Of a DNA stretch of 64,000 nt, positions 47,669 through 61,719 are shown piece after piece. The number at the start of each line of letters is the position of its first letter. Position 1 is the first letter of the stretch. The stretch covers positions 721,398-785,397 of the forward strand of contig NW_019091440.1 in assembly GCF_001949145.1 (NCBI RefSeq), given 5' to 3'. This DNA comes from Acanthaster planci (lineage: Eukaryota > Echinodermata > Asteroidea > Valvatida > Acanthasteridae). Below the pieces are notes generated by a model, which was given only the letters and a program-made list of their open reading frames with translations, was not told the origin of the DNA and made no database searches. Both the position numbers and the translations under genes were made by a program.

Positions 47669-50600
47669 TTATTCCGGTTCCACGTAGTCCGAGGGGACAG
47701 CGACGAATAGCTTCTGCAGAAATAACGTAACGTGACCTGAAATTTGTAAAAATAAACAGGGTTGGAAATTACTGACTTCGCAATGACGGCCTTTTGCAAT
47801 TGGGGCAAAACTGAATGAGCGGTAATCGATCATGTGATTTACATAATGTATGCGCGCCCACAGGGGTCTACGTTGCGCGAAGACTCATTCCTGGGATAGC
47901 CAACCTGACAAGAGAAAAGGGGTTCATCCCATATGCAGGGCAGCCAAATATGTCAGTTTCTGTCTTCTACTTTAGCTGTATCCGGATCGTATGTCTTTTG
48001 TCTAAATATAGTTGAAAGTAAAAGGCATTAGAGAAACCCTGAATTGATTTTTTTTCTCGTTTGCCATTATCGAAAAAGAGATCAAGAAATCTTTATGTAA
48101 CATTACGGACTTGAATGACGGTCACTTTCATAACATTAAACTTTCTTCGGTGGCAGGGAACATTGAACCTTTTGAATTTTGAAAGGAAAAACAAAGGAAT
48201 TTCGATGTCATTAAAAACCTTTGTTAAAATTGCATCTGCGCAAACTGCGAAGATCCACATTTTAAAAAGCAAACAACACAAAGAACAAACAACCATCATC
48301 ACCAAAAAAAAATGAAAGGGTTGTCAAAAGGAAAGAAATGAAACACTTACGCATTACTCGAGGATGATACTTGAAATGGACAAACGGAATGTAGAGGAGA
48401 AGTCCAGACAGAATAAACAGTGAAGCGTAGACGATCTCCATGTCTGGCCCGTTGACAAACGGCGAAACAATAAGGTACAAGGAGCAGAGAAAAACCAGGA
48501 TCGGAAGAATAATAGGCACCTGCATAAAGACAAATATTAACAGCCGAGTAGTTGGTCTTTGTGTTTGGCTTTTATTTCAGCCTGTACGTTGTGTAAACCC
48601 CCAAACCCTTAGTGGTAGTTGTTAAGTTTCCTTAGACTTCCAGTAGATCAGGCTTCAAGAAAGCAAAGGGAGATATCAATCAGACAGCAGTTGTTTTGGT
48701 GTGCGTACTTGCAATAAATTCAGTATTAACCCCCCAATGTCTGCTGCCACCAAGCGGTCAGAAGAGAACAATTTTAACAAGGAATGCACACTGAAGACAA
48801 AATACAAACTTTTTCCTTTGGTTTAGAACCTTAGGTGTCTTTCTGAAATTTCCTTCTAGATTTCAATATGGCTTCTCTCAGATCAGCCGTCCTGCATTAA
48901 GCAAAATATGTTGTGAAATGCATGCCCAGCAACATAACGTTGACTTCTAATTACATGTACAATCAAATGTCGTAATAACTCATCAATGCCGCGTGCAGTC
49001 GTTATCTTACCGATCTCACATTGGGTAACGATCGACGTATGTTTTCTTTTGTTTTTCCTGCTTACTCCCTAAAGCTTGTTCTTGGCGCTGTATGGCCGCA
49101 ATTGCCTTCGTAATGGCCGTGGTGGACATCTAAGCCCACCGTATATACCACCTACGAAATGGGGCAGAGGGGTACCCCACAAGTCCAATCCCTATACACA
49201 CTCTAGTCTATTGTCCCCGTTGATGTCTGAAAAGGATTCCTGAGATACCAGTATAACAATGACCAACACAAAGGCTGCGGGTGCCATTGGTGCCCATGGT
49301 TTGCATCAAACGAGCGTCACAGTACGCCGGGCTACGTTGTTAGTGAGACGACCATCAACCCGTAGCGCAACCAACTATACGGGTGCATCACATGAATCAA
49401 AGGTTCTTTCAATGCTGCTCGCCGGGAACGACGCCCCCCCCCAGCAACGGGCCTTGCCTAAGCCCTATGATTTGGTTTGGTTTTGTTTTCCATTTTGCAA
49501 CAATCACAAAATGACATTGATAAAGTATATTGGTAAAGTTCTTCAAGTTATAACTTGTTTGATTTTTAAAAAGTAGGTGCAAAATTGGGGAGGTGCAGAA
49601 TCCTCCTGTAACGGAGCACCCTGAGGGGACATTACTCTCTTGATTCCCCCTCTCCGTGTCTCGGCATGAAAACGAAGATTGTGGTAGTACTTTAAAGGGT
49701 CTTGGCCGGTTGGGAAGTCTGTAGCGAAGCACGGGGACAGCCATGACGGCAGCGCCGTAGAATCCCCAGCCCGCGAAGCTCAGGCCGTACAGCAAGGTGT
49801 CGAACGATCCGATAGCTACCAGGAACAGCGCCACCAAGACCTGTGGACACAAAGCAAACCTGTGTCACGTCATGTCCTGTGGAGTGCAACTACAGAGGGA
49901 TGAATATGCATGATTCTGACGTCACAGAAGATTCTTGATTGTCCAGGCTGATGACTATGCTGATGAACAGAACGAGAAGATTTGAAACAAGTGGTATCCC
50001 CTTAAGACTGCGAGTTCATGTGGTGCTCCATTTTTATCTTTGGATATTGTGCAAACTTTTTGCGGTGTTGCGCCTGCATGTACGACTGGCGATTGGCCAG
50101 TACTAAACAAACGTGCGTCCGTGACGTAATTATTAGCATAAATGCATATTCATCACTCCATCGCGCTGCTCCAAATTCAAAGGACGCCGGCAGTATAAGG
50201 CATCTTGGCTATGCCTACAGCAGTTGTTTGGTTATCGAACAAACAGGTATAACGGAGAATGAAAAGAATTTTGCATGTGTGTCCACTTTGTGAATATAAC
50301 CCCATTTGGACTCGATCTACTCTCCATGTTGCCAAATGGTTTGTAGCTTTCTCAGCTTTCACCAATAACCTCCTGGTGTTACGTTTCCTGATTTGATCGG
50401 CTTTCCCGCTTTCATCAATACTCGAATTTAAATACACATGCTGAGAAGTTTGGGTTAATTCCGTGTTTCTGTTTCAAATCTGATTCTCCTCTGAGGATCA
50501 CTCTCCTAGGAAGGGTAGCCCTTTACCTATATCGCTTTTCTCAAGGATCATCTTATTTAAATGGTAGTTGATACCAAGTGATTACCTCCAAACCGATACC

Positions 50601-53600
50601 GGGCAGGGGAGTTCTTCTGTTGATACTGATCATGCTCAGAAACTGCGCCATGTGACCTTCGCGGCTGGTAACGTACGGCAGCCTACAAACATTTACAAAA
50701 TGAATAAATAAAACCGAGAGTCACCTCTAAATCAACACACAGAGTCAGTAACAGTTACACTGTTGGCCTCTTGGATCGATATAACGATCCAAAACAAAAA
50801 CCAACCACAAACACGCATCTCTCTAAAAAAAAAAAGAGAAGCAAAAATTCCTAAAAGTGGTTCTTAAATACAAGATTGTGTATGAATTGTGCTGTATGAA
50901 TAAATTGCATTGGAATGTTTATTCCTGAGTGTATAGTGGCAGGCACACAAACTTGCCGCCAGTGGAACATTTTCTATGTTTGTCAACGTTCTCCAAGATA
51001 TCTACCTGGCGTCGGACAAGATGGAACACATCGACCCACCAAATGTTGAGATGCAGATGCCCAGCGGTATCACCCACGACATGGCACCCAGAGATCGCTC
51101 AGCAAAAGCCTGAGATAGAAGGGGTGAAAAACTGCGTTTGCTCGATGGAACATGAATAGTCGTGCATTGCTATCGACCCAGTTTATTTCTTTGAGTTGCA
51201 GAGATTGTTGTTTTCGTTGGTAATAGGAATGTTGTCTACAGTAGGTTTATTTTGACTCATTTTTCTTATAAATACACTAAATGAGTACATTTAGGCATGT
51301 AAGGTACCCCTCTGTCATCATGTCCCACAAATGTACTTTTCGAAGCTACTTGTGCTTATATATGAGATGTAACTGAAATATATTCAAATTCGATATTGAT
51401 CTTTACCACAGCGACTGCGTCCGAAGCAATGACTTCATCCGGAGTGAGCACAGTGAGATACGAGATGTTGACCAAGATGTAGATCACAATGGTCAGCGGT
51501 ATCCCGATGATGACCGCAAGAGGAACGTTTCTATAGAAAGAACAGTCGATGAAAGCTGTACCCCTGGAAATTTCTCATGGAAAAATTATTTACCACCCAC
51601 CCGGAAAATTTGCTCAAGTCCTCACAACTGAATACGGCCCTCATTTTTTTCAGTACCTTTGTTTATAGACCAAAGATTTAAAGTCACACTTCATACAAGT
51701 CATACATTAACGAAATGCACTGAACCAAAATTTTGTTACCTTTTTGGATTGTTCACTTCTTCGTAAACGGTGTTTAAAGAACCCCTGTTCAAATGACAAA
51801 ATTTAGGTGCATGTTATTATATATCTATGGAATCTCCTGGAATTTATACTATTTCAACACAAGGTAGTAATAAAAACGTCTACATCATTACATATTCTTT
51901 ACATCAAACCTGCTGGCCTTCTTGATGAGTCGGCCATCTTGAATGAAAAATGAGGCAATATCTGTGAAAACGTTTTTAATAAACTCGACAAACATGTAAC
52001 TGAGAGAATTCATGGGGGCAAAAAATGTTATAAATTATTATCAATTGTGGATAAAATGTCACACCACCTTTATTTGCCCAAACTAAATACCTTTTCAAAG
52101 TGAGGCTATATGCTTGCAATTGTGTCAAAAAGTCATGCACTTTCCAACATCAGAACATCCCATAAGTGACGCGGATTCAGGCAGCACGATCCATACTGGC
52201 AATCACGCCCATTCCAGCAGTGACCTGAACAAAAGCATTGGTGGTCCTTGTCTATCACACCCATGGTTTACCTATGCGTCATATAAAATTAACATTTTAG
52301 GTGGCACTTACCATCCATCGTAGGGGTACAAGCCTTGGTAGAATGCCGCTGCTAGGGAGATGATATCTTTATTAGAGCCGTGGAAGGACACGCTGGGATT
52401 AACGGCATCAGTGTGTCCTGGAGGGAGGGAAATGGAAGTAATAACATCACCGATACATTTGCTCGTCTCTTAGTGTTTGTCCAAGCTCAGATCTTTAATC
52501 GTCAGCAACCAGCATTATATTACCGTAAGCATCTATTAACTCTTATCAACATTATCATTATCACCATATGACCGTCACCATGCCTGCATCACCATCTCTA
52601 CCACACTATCACCACCAACACCACCCTCAGTGCTATTTTGAAGTTCCAGATCGAAGCCCTTATAAACCAGATATTCGGTGTCAACTTCATCTTTCTCAAT
52701 TCTCCATTACTCTGCGATTTCATTTCGCTAACTTGCTGAAGAACAGAGGTTCTACTTTCGTTCCGGCCTCACCTTGAATAATTTGGCTCAGACCCACACC
52801 AACAATGACCAGCAACGCCACGACCTTTGACATGGTGAAAGCAACCTGGAGGTGAGTTGTCCATTTCACGCTGACCGCATTCACGAAACCTGCAAACACT
52901 GCATTTGATAGCCAGAATAAGTCTTAGTCGGAGACTTCCTGATGGGGCAAAGTAATTTTGCTAGGGAATTTTTTCAATAAAGAGGAGACGAAACGTCAGG
53001 CAGTGGCGTAACTGGGGTGCACTTTTCCAGGGGCACTTGGGTGGGCCCCCGTTTTACAGTCTGACTAAGGCGGACTAAGGCGGAGTTTTCTTTCTGTGCG
53101 GAGGAACACGAAGTGGCCACAGGCCTCGGGTGGGGGCTTCCTACCCCTCCAGTTACACTACTTGCTACTGTGTTAGTGTTCTTGGGAAACAGACTTCCTA
53201 AAATTTGTCTTATGATATGTTAGGCCTCTGTGATATATATAGTGTTCAACAATTGAAAGTGTTTATATTTCCTTCCCATTACATTCAGCGCCAGGAAAGC
53301 TATCATGTCCCTCGCTGTCAAACCTACGAGTAAAACAATTCCTGGGTTTTACAGCATGGAGCATTTGTTTAGTGCTTTGCAGTCTTGTTCTGATTATGAT
53401 ATCGCATGATGGGATATCAAACAGGTGGCTGGTAACCCGACCGTACTCACTAATAGCCAACACGGCAAACAGCTTGATGAGTGTATCAGGGACCGGGCAG
53501 TCGCCGGGGAGGAGGAAGTCCGTCAAGTACGCCCCCATAGCGAGGGTCACCATAGCTAGGCCCCCTGGTCGCATGAGGAGACTTGAAGTCCAAGAGTAGA

Positions 53601-55836
53601 GAAATCCAGGGATGTTACCGTAGGCCTCCTTGAGGTAAATATACTGGCTGCCCGACTTGCCGGTGACGATGCTCAACTCGGCAAAACAGAGCGCCCCTAC
53701 ATAAACAATCGAAACAAATTCAGCAGTCGATCATTCCGTCATAGTCTGGTTCCCTAACCAAAGTCCCTGACGACTCTTGATTCAACCATGAATATAAATA
53801 GAGTTGCAGAGTTTAGAAACAAACTGCCCGTTCATTTTGTGTACAGTAGACCGTGTGGCTGTTGTATATCATTTGTCTGTGGGCACTGACGCATGAACCT
53901 GCCACTTCGTTTCCTACAAAAGTGACAATTATGTCACAACTCTATACACGGCTTTGATCCAAACCCACAGTCGTTCGTGCGGCGTTGGTCAAACTGTAGT
54001 TAACTCCAGACGTCGCTCAAACTTAATTTTTTTATTTCGTTCCCTCGAATTACTATTTTGTTCCCTTGAAATCATTTCGTTCCCACGAAATATTATTTAG
54101 TTCCCTCGAATTATTATTTCATTCTCTCTGAAATATTATTTCGTTCCATCGAATTAATATTTCGTTCCCTCGAAATCATTTCGTTCCTTTGAAATGAGAT
54201 ATTCCGTTCCCTTGAAATACTATTTCATTTCCTCGAATGCTATTTTGTACCCTCGAAATGTTGATTTCGTTCCTTCGATGTATTGATTTCGTTCTCTCGA
54301 AATACTGATTTTACTCCCTCAAAATATTTTGTGTACTTGGCGCCATTGTCGTACATTTGTGGGACAGGAAAACGCCTAAGGTTGAAGTTTTCTCTGTTTA
54401 CCTTGGAGTAACATCATCCTGGAAGCGTTTTCCTGTTCCACGGGTGTACGACAATGGCGCCAAGTACACAAAATATTTGAGGGAGTAAAATCAGTATTTC
54501 GAGAGAACGAAATCAATACACCGAGGGAACGAAATCAACATTTCGAGGGAAGGAATAATGAATACTGATTAACAAAATATATCGAGGGTACGAAATAATA
54601 TTTCGAGGGAACGACATAACATTTCAAGCGAACGAAATGATTTCGAGAGAACGAAATAATATTTCGAGGGAACGAAATAAAAAAAATCCTCATTGTGCAT
54701 GTCCCCTTAGGGGCTCCGTAGTCCCCTTGGGGACTCTGTACCTTATTTCTTGCAGTGCAATCTACAGACTGCCATGTCCACACTAACCTGCCAACGAAAC
54801 GAGCCCACACACGAGCCAGACGATCAAACTCAGACCAACGCTCCCCGTTCCTCGCAAGACACCTTGGGGTGAGATGAAGATACCTGATCCAATAATCGAT
54901 CCCATAACAATGGAGACTGCTGTAAGAGGAGAGAGAAATTGTCTAGATCAAAAAGAAGAAAAGAAATCACGCTGGCTTAGGAAAAGGAATGAAACCTTGA
55001 AGGAAAGTCTTGGATTTCCGATCAAAGATGTCAATTTATTGGGCATTTTTGCTTGGATTCCAAATGGCTATATTTGATTGGATTTGAAATGAAGATGGCA
55101 ACAATGACGATAGACAATCTTTTCATATGAAGATGTTACAGGATGTGTACAATATGTGTTGGTATACCTGGTTAATCAAGACTGTGCAAATATGGTATCC
55201 AACAGGAATAGATGCCTAAAAGACTATCGTAGGATTTGCACTCAAAGTTCTGACCAGACCAGATTGACTTCCAAATGATTGGAGAGTCAAGTTTTGGAAT
55301 GCTGCGTATTCCTCAAGGAGTAACACCCCAGCCAACGAGTCTCCCCGACCCAGGGGAAGCGACGGACACAGGAATGGTTGCAGAGAAGAGGGATTCAACT
55401 TCGTGGAAAAGTGTGGATGCACGATAGTTGAATTCACTATACCTCTCGCAAGTGCAAATCTGTACTGCTAGATCCTGTCTTGCAAAAGCACATCACACGT
55501 TTTTGAAATGTCCTTTCTCAACACCAGTCGCAAATAAGAGGGCGAACGGTCACTAGGGAATGCTTCTACAGCGCTTTCTCTGAAAAGCTCGTGACTGGTC
55601 TTACGACTGTCTATTGCCTGTGATGGACCTGTAACGAACTCGCATAGACCTGCGATGGACTTGACTCTGCAACACTTGCTGTGATTCAAAAACAAATCTC
55701 TGACTTTAATACCTTTTAGCAAGCCGAGTTCTCTTCGCAAATGCACTTGCTCGTCGCCAGCTGATCTCCTACCCGAGGGACCAACGCTAGAACTCACGCT
55801 GGGAATGGAAGAGCTTCTGGAACCGCTTTCCATCAT
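47669..55836 (-). CDS. SLC7-family amino-acid transporter light chain (LAT/xCT-like), complete, 12 exons, 493 aa
   Basis: The exons in coding order are 55836-55713, 54919-54788, 53696-53451, 52889-52773, 52417-52312, 51784-51740, 51530-51407, 51109-51006, 50682-50586, 49840-49691, 48519-48351 and 47736-47669. All phases agree and the total is 1482 nt, the usual length for the family, which has twelve membrane helices. Residues 48-56 carry the family signature GSIIGSGIF in helix 1. C152, in the loop before [12 protein letters not shown], is the cysteine that links light chains to an SLC3 heavy chain. Further family marks are YEEVNNPKR (about 248-257), REGH (340-343), RPRPFK (410-415) and a C-terminal [11 protein letters not shown]. 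The family exchanges large neutral amino acids or cystine and glutamate; the substrate cannot be read here. The start is the first of two adjacent ATG codons. A 660-bp foldback sits in intron 2. Confidence 0.9.
52550..52630 (+). repeat. CAT/CAC-rich simple repeat
   Basis: Degenerate ATCACCATC and CACCACCAAC units span about 80 bp in an intron of the SLC7 gene. Confidence 0.55.
53001..53165. mobile_element. Short element with CAGTGGCGTAACTGG-type ends
   Basis: The left end CAGTGGCGTAACTGGGGTG pairs with the right end CCCTCCAGTTACACTACTTG as imperfect inverted repeats. The interior is GC-rich and non-coding. It lies in an SLC7 intron. The superfamily is not certain. Confidence 0.5.
54024..54687. 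mobile_element. Foldback element with tandem-repeat arms, about 660 bp
   Basis: The left arm (54024-54376) has a dozen or more degenerate units like TATTTCGTTCCCTCGAAAT, then GTGTACTTGGCGCCATTGTC and GGGACAGGAAAACGC. The right arm (about 54425-54687) repeats this in inverse: GCGTTTTCCTGTTCC, GACAATGGCGCCAAGTACAC, then units like ATTTCGAGGGAACGAAATA. A loop of about 50 bp separates the arms. It has no coding capacity and lies in intron 2 of the SLC7 gene. Confidence 0.85.
55520..55678. repeat. Remnant of the CAGTGTTGTA family
   Basis: CACCAGTCGCAAATAAG and GATGGACTTGACTCTGCAAC match pieces of the elements at 17987-18480 and 41000-41545. It lies in intron 1 of the SLC7 gene, just after the donor of exon 1. 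No clear left end remains. Confidence 0.35.
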
Positions 55837-57235
55837 TTCCAGACTGCGCTGAACTGCTGCTCCTCAATCCTTTCCTTTTCCTGTCAACCAATCCAGTTTT
55901 CCAGAAATTGCAAAATTCAACAACCACTCTGCTGTCCGAAATTTAAGCGACGTTCAAGAGATTGAAACCATTTTACCAAGGACTTCAACTGCTAATCTCA
56001 GTACAGGACGATTAAACATTTTAGCAAGTCTGCAATAAATATACCTTAAACCTCCGTACGGCGAAAGAGTGAACCACTCGCTCACATAAAGAGTAATTCC
56101 CACATAAACCGCTCCAAAAGTGTGAAAACCCTTCTGAAAATCGTGGAACCACTCCAAAGGCGTGAAACTTCCACTCTTTCAATGAGCCATGTAAGCAACA
56201 CCTCGACAAATAGTTGTCCTTCATGTGGCTCCTCCTTGTGAGTGCTTTCCACTGTTTTAGAGCGGATTTATAAGGGACTCGCTCTTTTACCTTTCGGCTA
56301 AAATCTCGTAATGTCTCAAATTGCAAAAACGTATAGGGGACTCAGCTGCACAATTCTATATTTGAATGTGAAAACTGAGTGTCTCTCCAAGTAAACACCA
56401 ACCAGCCTGACATGTACCATATGGTATTCTCTTGCGTCAGCGTCTATGGTGTAGGCCCTAATGCTGTTTTCCAAGAGAAGACCCTTGCACAGTTAATCAA
56501 CGCAGAACAACTCAACGGACTTTTATTGACACTTTACGGCTAGAACCGAACCAGGAGCAAGTGACTAAGCTGAATTGAAGCTGGTATATAGCAAACACAT
56601 ATAAGGCGGTGGAAGTATTATTGCAAAAAACATTCAACACAAAAACTGGCAAAGGGTCAGCCTATGTAGAAGGTGCATGTGGTCTTTTGCCTGACCTGTT
56701 TTTGTTTGTTCTGTTTTTTGTTCACATCACAAGCGCGCTTGTACGTTGACATCGTGGGAAGGGGTGACTGTGTAGTCATTCAGTGATGGTTGGCTGTTTA
56801 TCCCAAATGTCTTTATACTCTTCTTTGTGTAACTTTTTGTTTGGTATTACAAGGCACGTGAGCCACACCCAAACAACAGCACCACAGGGGAATCCAGCCA
56901 GTCACTATCAGGCATGAAAATCTACATGACTTAAAAGTAGACCAGAAGCTTATTTGCATAAACACTGTGAATTTGTTGAGAGAAGTTCGTGGTCTTTACA
57001 GTGGTACACTGCAAATTTAACTTCAGAAAGCTGGAAAGTTTGCTATTTTCAAGTAGAATTACTGTGTTTGTGTGTGTGCCAAAGGGTCATCTGTTAACGC
57101 TGCTCATTGTACTCGCTGGACATTGGCCAGAGCCAATTAAGGATCCCATACCTCCTATTTGATCCCTGATATGTGGCTGGTAACGTGCAGTCCAAAGTTT
57201 TGTCAATCGCGACTAAGAATATTTTAACACCTGGG

Positions 57236-57453
57236 GCCAATTTCATAGAGCTGCTTAAGCACAGAAATCCTTGCTGAAAAACAAAAAATCTCAAAATCTA
57301 TGTGATTGTCATGCTAACCCAAAGACAGGTGCATGAATACCATTCCAAACCAATATACATCACATGGAGTTTTAGCTGGTAACCTGATTTGTCAAGCAAG
57401 GTTTTGTCACCTTTAAGTAAATGTTGTGCTTAAGCAGCTCTATGAAATTGGAA
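57236..57453. mobile_element. Foldback element with CCAATTTCAT ends, copy 2
   Basis: The left end GCCAATTTCATAGAGCTGCT with TAAGCA and the right end TGCTTAAGCAGCTCTATGAA with ATTGG are inverse complements. The interior is non-coding and AT-rich. It is related to 23538-23790. Confidence 0.78.
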
Positions 57454-58497
57454 CCCGGTGCTAAGTTGGTTTCATATGGCAAAGAAAAAGGCCATTTAGA
57501 GATCATAGTACTCGGATAGCAACTTTAAAAAGCAGTCCTTGTTAGTCTAGAGATCATATACCGATAGTTTAAATTTTGTGTTAAGTGAGACAACGAGTTT
57601 CTGAAATTTATAGATATCAGCCGTGCATTTTTTTCTTCATTTGAAGTTGATTTTATTTGACCTTTCCGATCATGTCTATGATGCTGATGGTCTGGCTTTC
57701 GGTAGCCATTTTTTGGACAAACTGGGCCACACGTCTCTACACTTTTTCGAGGTGGTCTTTGAATGATTTTTTTCTGATGGGAGTCTCTGATTGAGCTGTT
57801 GAATTCCAATTGAGTCAAACCTAAGCTGTTTTTATATAGTCTTTATATAGTTTTTATATATAGCTCTATTATCAGTGAGCATGGACAGTTAGCAATAGCT
57901 GCACGCTTTACTACACACGTAATTAATAACCATTTTGGTTCCAAAGTCTAAAGCTTAGGTTTCTTTCCCTATATACAGCTCTGGGTCTAACTAAAAAAAA
58001 ATAAACGGAAAGCTTTCAATCCAAAAGGTTTCTTTTAATCAAACCCGAACATTTTTTGGGCGCTATTAACTTTATGATTGCAGAGCCGTGCGTAGAAATA
58101 TATTGCAACATGAGTGTCACAAATGCTGGAAGCGAACTGGCAGGTGTATGCGCAGGTGCACACGAACAGTTAGTACGCATTAAAAACCACTAATTGGTCA
58201 GCCGTATTAAAATTGAAAGCGACATTCACAGTTCATTTTCGAATGTGGAGAATAGAAATAAAAGCAATAAAATGAAATTTCGTGACCTGTCTACTCTGAT
58301 AAATAATTTCAAAGTAGTGGCTAAACATGCCAAAAGGTACCTTTTGTTTTTAAGCCATATTAAGAAAAAAGGGAAGCTTGAAACGCACGGCAATTACGCA
58401 ATTACAGAACTGCTTGGCGCCATCTTCGTCAACAGGTTGCAATTTATAAAACAGATTCGGGGAACACGGGCAACAGGTCTTCCGTGTCATTTGATCA

Positions 58498-58748
58498 GTC
58501 ATCTGAAAATACAAATATAAAAATGAAAGATTTTGTATATAGGCCTGTCAATGACTTACTTGTTCAAGCACCTTTCTGCTGGACTGAGATCTAATGTGAC
58601 TTATGGGAACAAACCAAATAAAGCACTGTAGAGATCATCTGGCCTGACTTGTATACGCAATTACGAGATTGTTGACCGAAATCATACAATGCGTTCGAAT
58701 GTGCTACTCTTTGAGTCCAGGACAGTTTTAGTGTTCATGCGCATCATT
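58498..58748 (+). repeat. Dispersed 250-bp direct repeat, copy 1
   Basis: The block AATACAAATATAAAA, ACTTACTTGTTCAAGCACCT, GGACTGAGATCTAAT and TCATACAATGCGTTCGA recurs in the same order at 63741-63987. A related upstream part (GCTTGAAAC, CACGGCAATT, AACAGATTCGGGGAA) also occurs twice, near 58376 and 58842. Confidence 0.75.
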
Positions 58749-59194
58749 CTTGGATCAAAGTACGTGATTGTATACATGAGTATATATCATGCAAAAATGC
58801 ATCTTTTTTTTTAAGCCAGAAAAAAATATTGAAAGGGAGGCTTGAAACACACGGCAATTTCATAGCTTTAATCAAGTGGCTGCAATTTATGAAACAGATT
58901 CGGGGAATAAAGACGAACAAATTTCCATGTGAATAAGGTCTATGGTCGCGTGCTATCTAATGTGCACATAATGAATAGCCAGTTTGCTCGGTGTAAAGTA
59001 CTGCGGCTGTAGGGAGCGCGGTTTCTTTTTCATAAGCTTTTGGAAAGCACTGAAAACTTGTCTCTTTAAGAAATGACTTCTTGTTGTTTGAGACACTCGG
59101 GCAAAACAGGTTTCACCTTGTCAGTAGGACGAGCTTTTGTGTGTATTTTGTCGATGTGAGTAATACTATATTGCTTACCATTATGTGCCCATGT

Positions 59195-59405
59195 ACGAGC
59201 CTCGAGCTGGACCCAAGAGAGGGCGCATTTTTTTCTCAGCAACAGGAGGCTCCTTTGGTCGGAACTGAACTTCGCTGGTTCACGAACGACTATGAAACGT
59301 GCGCGTTACGGTCGCATCGCCACCCAACAAAAAGAACACTCCCAACTAATATGGCTCTTTCCATCCGATGAAAGGATACTTCTGCTCGACGCGGATAAAA
59401 GGAAA
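59195..59405 (-). mobile_element. GCGCCCTCTC-type short element, copy F
   Basis: An inverted member: GAGCTGGACCCAAGAGAGGG, CAACAGGAGGCTCCTTTGGT, GTTCACGAACGACTATGAAA and CTTCTGCTCG. It is the best-preserved minus-oriented copy in the window. Confidence 0.72.
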
Positions 59406-61719
59406 AACGGGACAGTTGTTTGATGGGAGTGTTCTTTCTCCTTTTTTTTTACCAGAGAAGCGTTCATTGAAAGTCTTATAGTAATGTACCAGTACAGAAA
59501 GGCTAACGGAACAACTGCTGTAAAAATTTGTGCTAGTGCCAGGTTGAACCTTCCTTCAGAATTCCTGCTGGGAAGTTGTCAGGACCTGTTGCTTATTCAC
59601 GTTTGGGTATCTGGAAGTTTGTTGTACTTCTGTAGTGGTATGAATGTCTGGAATGTCTGGGACCAAGCTGTCTAAGTTTGAAAACGTTTGAATGTTTTCA
59701 TCTGTAATAACCTGAGCCGAACTGTTCATTGAAAACGTCTTTCCTTCGACACTTCATTTACAGGTTCCTTTGTCTGCAATGGGCTGACACCATATCTCGC
59801 GAAAGATGGGTGTGAGGTTGCTCCATGACAGTGTTGCGTTGTCGCTTTGGAGATACGAGACTATCCCCCATGTCATGGATATAATATAGATGAAGTTTCC
59901 TCAGATTTCTCTCTTTCTCCGGTTTCTTTATTTTTCCCCAGCGTTCAAAGCACCCACATCAAATTTCTTTTATCAAGTTGGTGATTCTTATTTCACTTCT
60001 CTCTCACCTTTCCGTTGGATTTTATCTTTACTGCTACCCGCCCTTAATGGAATATGGAATTCCAGCTGGCTTATTTCTATGGTAGGAAAACTTGTCCAAA
60101 TTCATACATTCGTCGTCGACACAGTTGTTGCTGAGCTGAATGTATAAAAAGTTTGCATGGGTACCATGTAATATTCATCCGCCTCGCATGACTGATGAGC
60201 CATTTCAAACGACAACATATTTGGCTTTTTTATTCAAGATGAAATTTTTTATGTTTTTTTTCCATGCTAATTTATTATATATTCCTCACAATATCACTGA
60301 AGCGTTTTATGACATGTCATATACAATGTCTGTCGGGAAAACTAATTCGTCTATAATACAAACTGAGTGATAATGTTTTAACTTGACTGGACAATTTTAC
60401 TTGACTCTGTCCACCTCTGAGTTCAACTGCTTTTTATTGGGGTTTAATTAATTAGAAGGGTATAGTTCTCAAATATACTCCCCTGCAAAAATAAAACTCG
60501 ATCTGGTGCCAGACCCAAAAGATTCCCTCTAATTTAGGACCAGACCTTTAGGTAGCCGTCGTGGTCGCGTGACAAGGTTGCACAAAGAATTCCCACTATT
60601 CCGACATACGCCGAAATTTTTCGAACCCATATACCGTTGATTTCCGGGAAATGTCAACATTCGCAAATGAGGGCGGTGAACTATTGCTTTTAGGTTGGGA
60701 TTTCCTGATATGCATCACAAATTTACTCTGCGTTCTAATTTCACATACTGGTTTCCATAAATTTTGATTATGCTGACTGTAACAAAAAGTACCGAACGTA
60801 AGTGCGCGCACTTCACCTAAAAATAGACTGATTTATCCGGGCCAATTATGTCAATTTTATTGATTTTGGCAGAGCGCAGGGAAACGGAATCGGCCTAATG
60901 CACCGACAAACGCTATACATTGTACCGGCCATTTTTTCCAAGTTCATTTTCAGGAGACATTTGGAATTTATTTCTCAGAAAAACAAACGTCACAAATATA
61001 TAACTTATAAAAACGTCCCCCCGCCCCCCAAAAAACTTCTAAAAACGAGTTTGGAAATACAGATCTCCTAAAAACGATTTCATATAAATAGAAGCAGTGT
61101 TTCTAAACATAAGTCTCACAAGAACGAAATGGAAAGTATGTGTCTCTAACAGGCGAACTTCAGAAAAATATCTCGTTAAAACAAAGTTACATGATGATTG
61201 ATCAACTCAGCGTGGGTTAAAAGGCCCAAAACATGTCTCTTTCGCTAGTTACCGTGGAATATGTGGCACATGTGATCTTGGTACGTGACCAAGTTGTCTT
61301 ACAAACCAGAAAAGGGTACATGAGCAACCATGCAGCACGCATGTACATTACATTTCCACCCATGCACCTGTCAGAAATTCTTCTATTTACACAGAGTCTT
61401 ATATTGATCATTACACGCATTACACTTGTGACGTTTTTAATTCGTGGCAGCAATCTTTTTTTTTTTAATAATCCTGAACCCCCTGTTGTATCCAACGTAT
61501 ATTATCGACCGATTATTCCTTGAACTTCGTCTGCACAGACGGTTTCCTTTGTTATTTTCTAATTTTGAGAAAACAATCCGGAAAACAAGAAAATCATGGT
61601 GGCGGCGTGCCGCCACTCCATCTAACTTAACACGTCGAGGTGACATGTATAATCACGCCCCTTCCCTTTGTGTACGGAGGTTCATTTTGTACATTAAAAG
61701 ATTTTGGCTGTGAACTCAC

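Noticed and set aside
58194-58520. A 108-residue frame on the plus strand.
   Set aside because: It overlaps a dispersed repeat whose related copies do not keep the frame, and it shows no domain.
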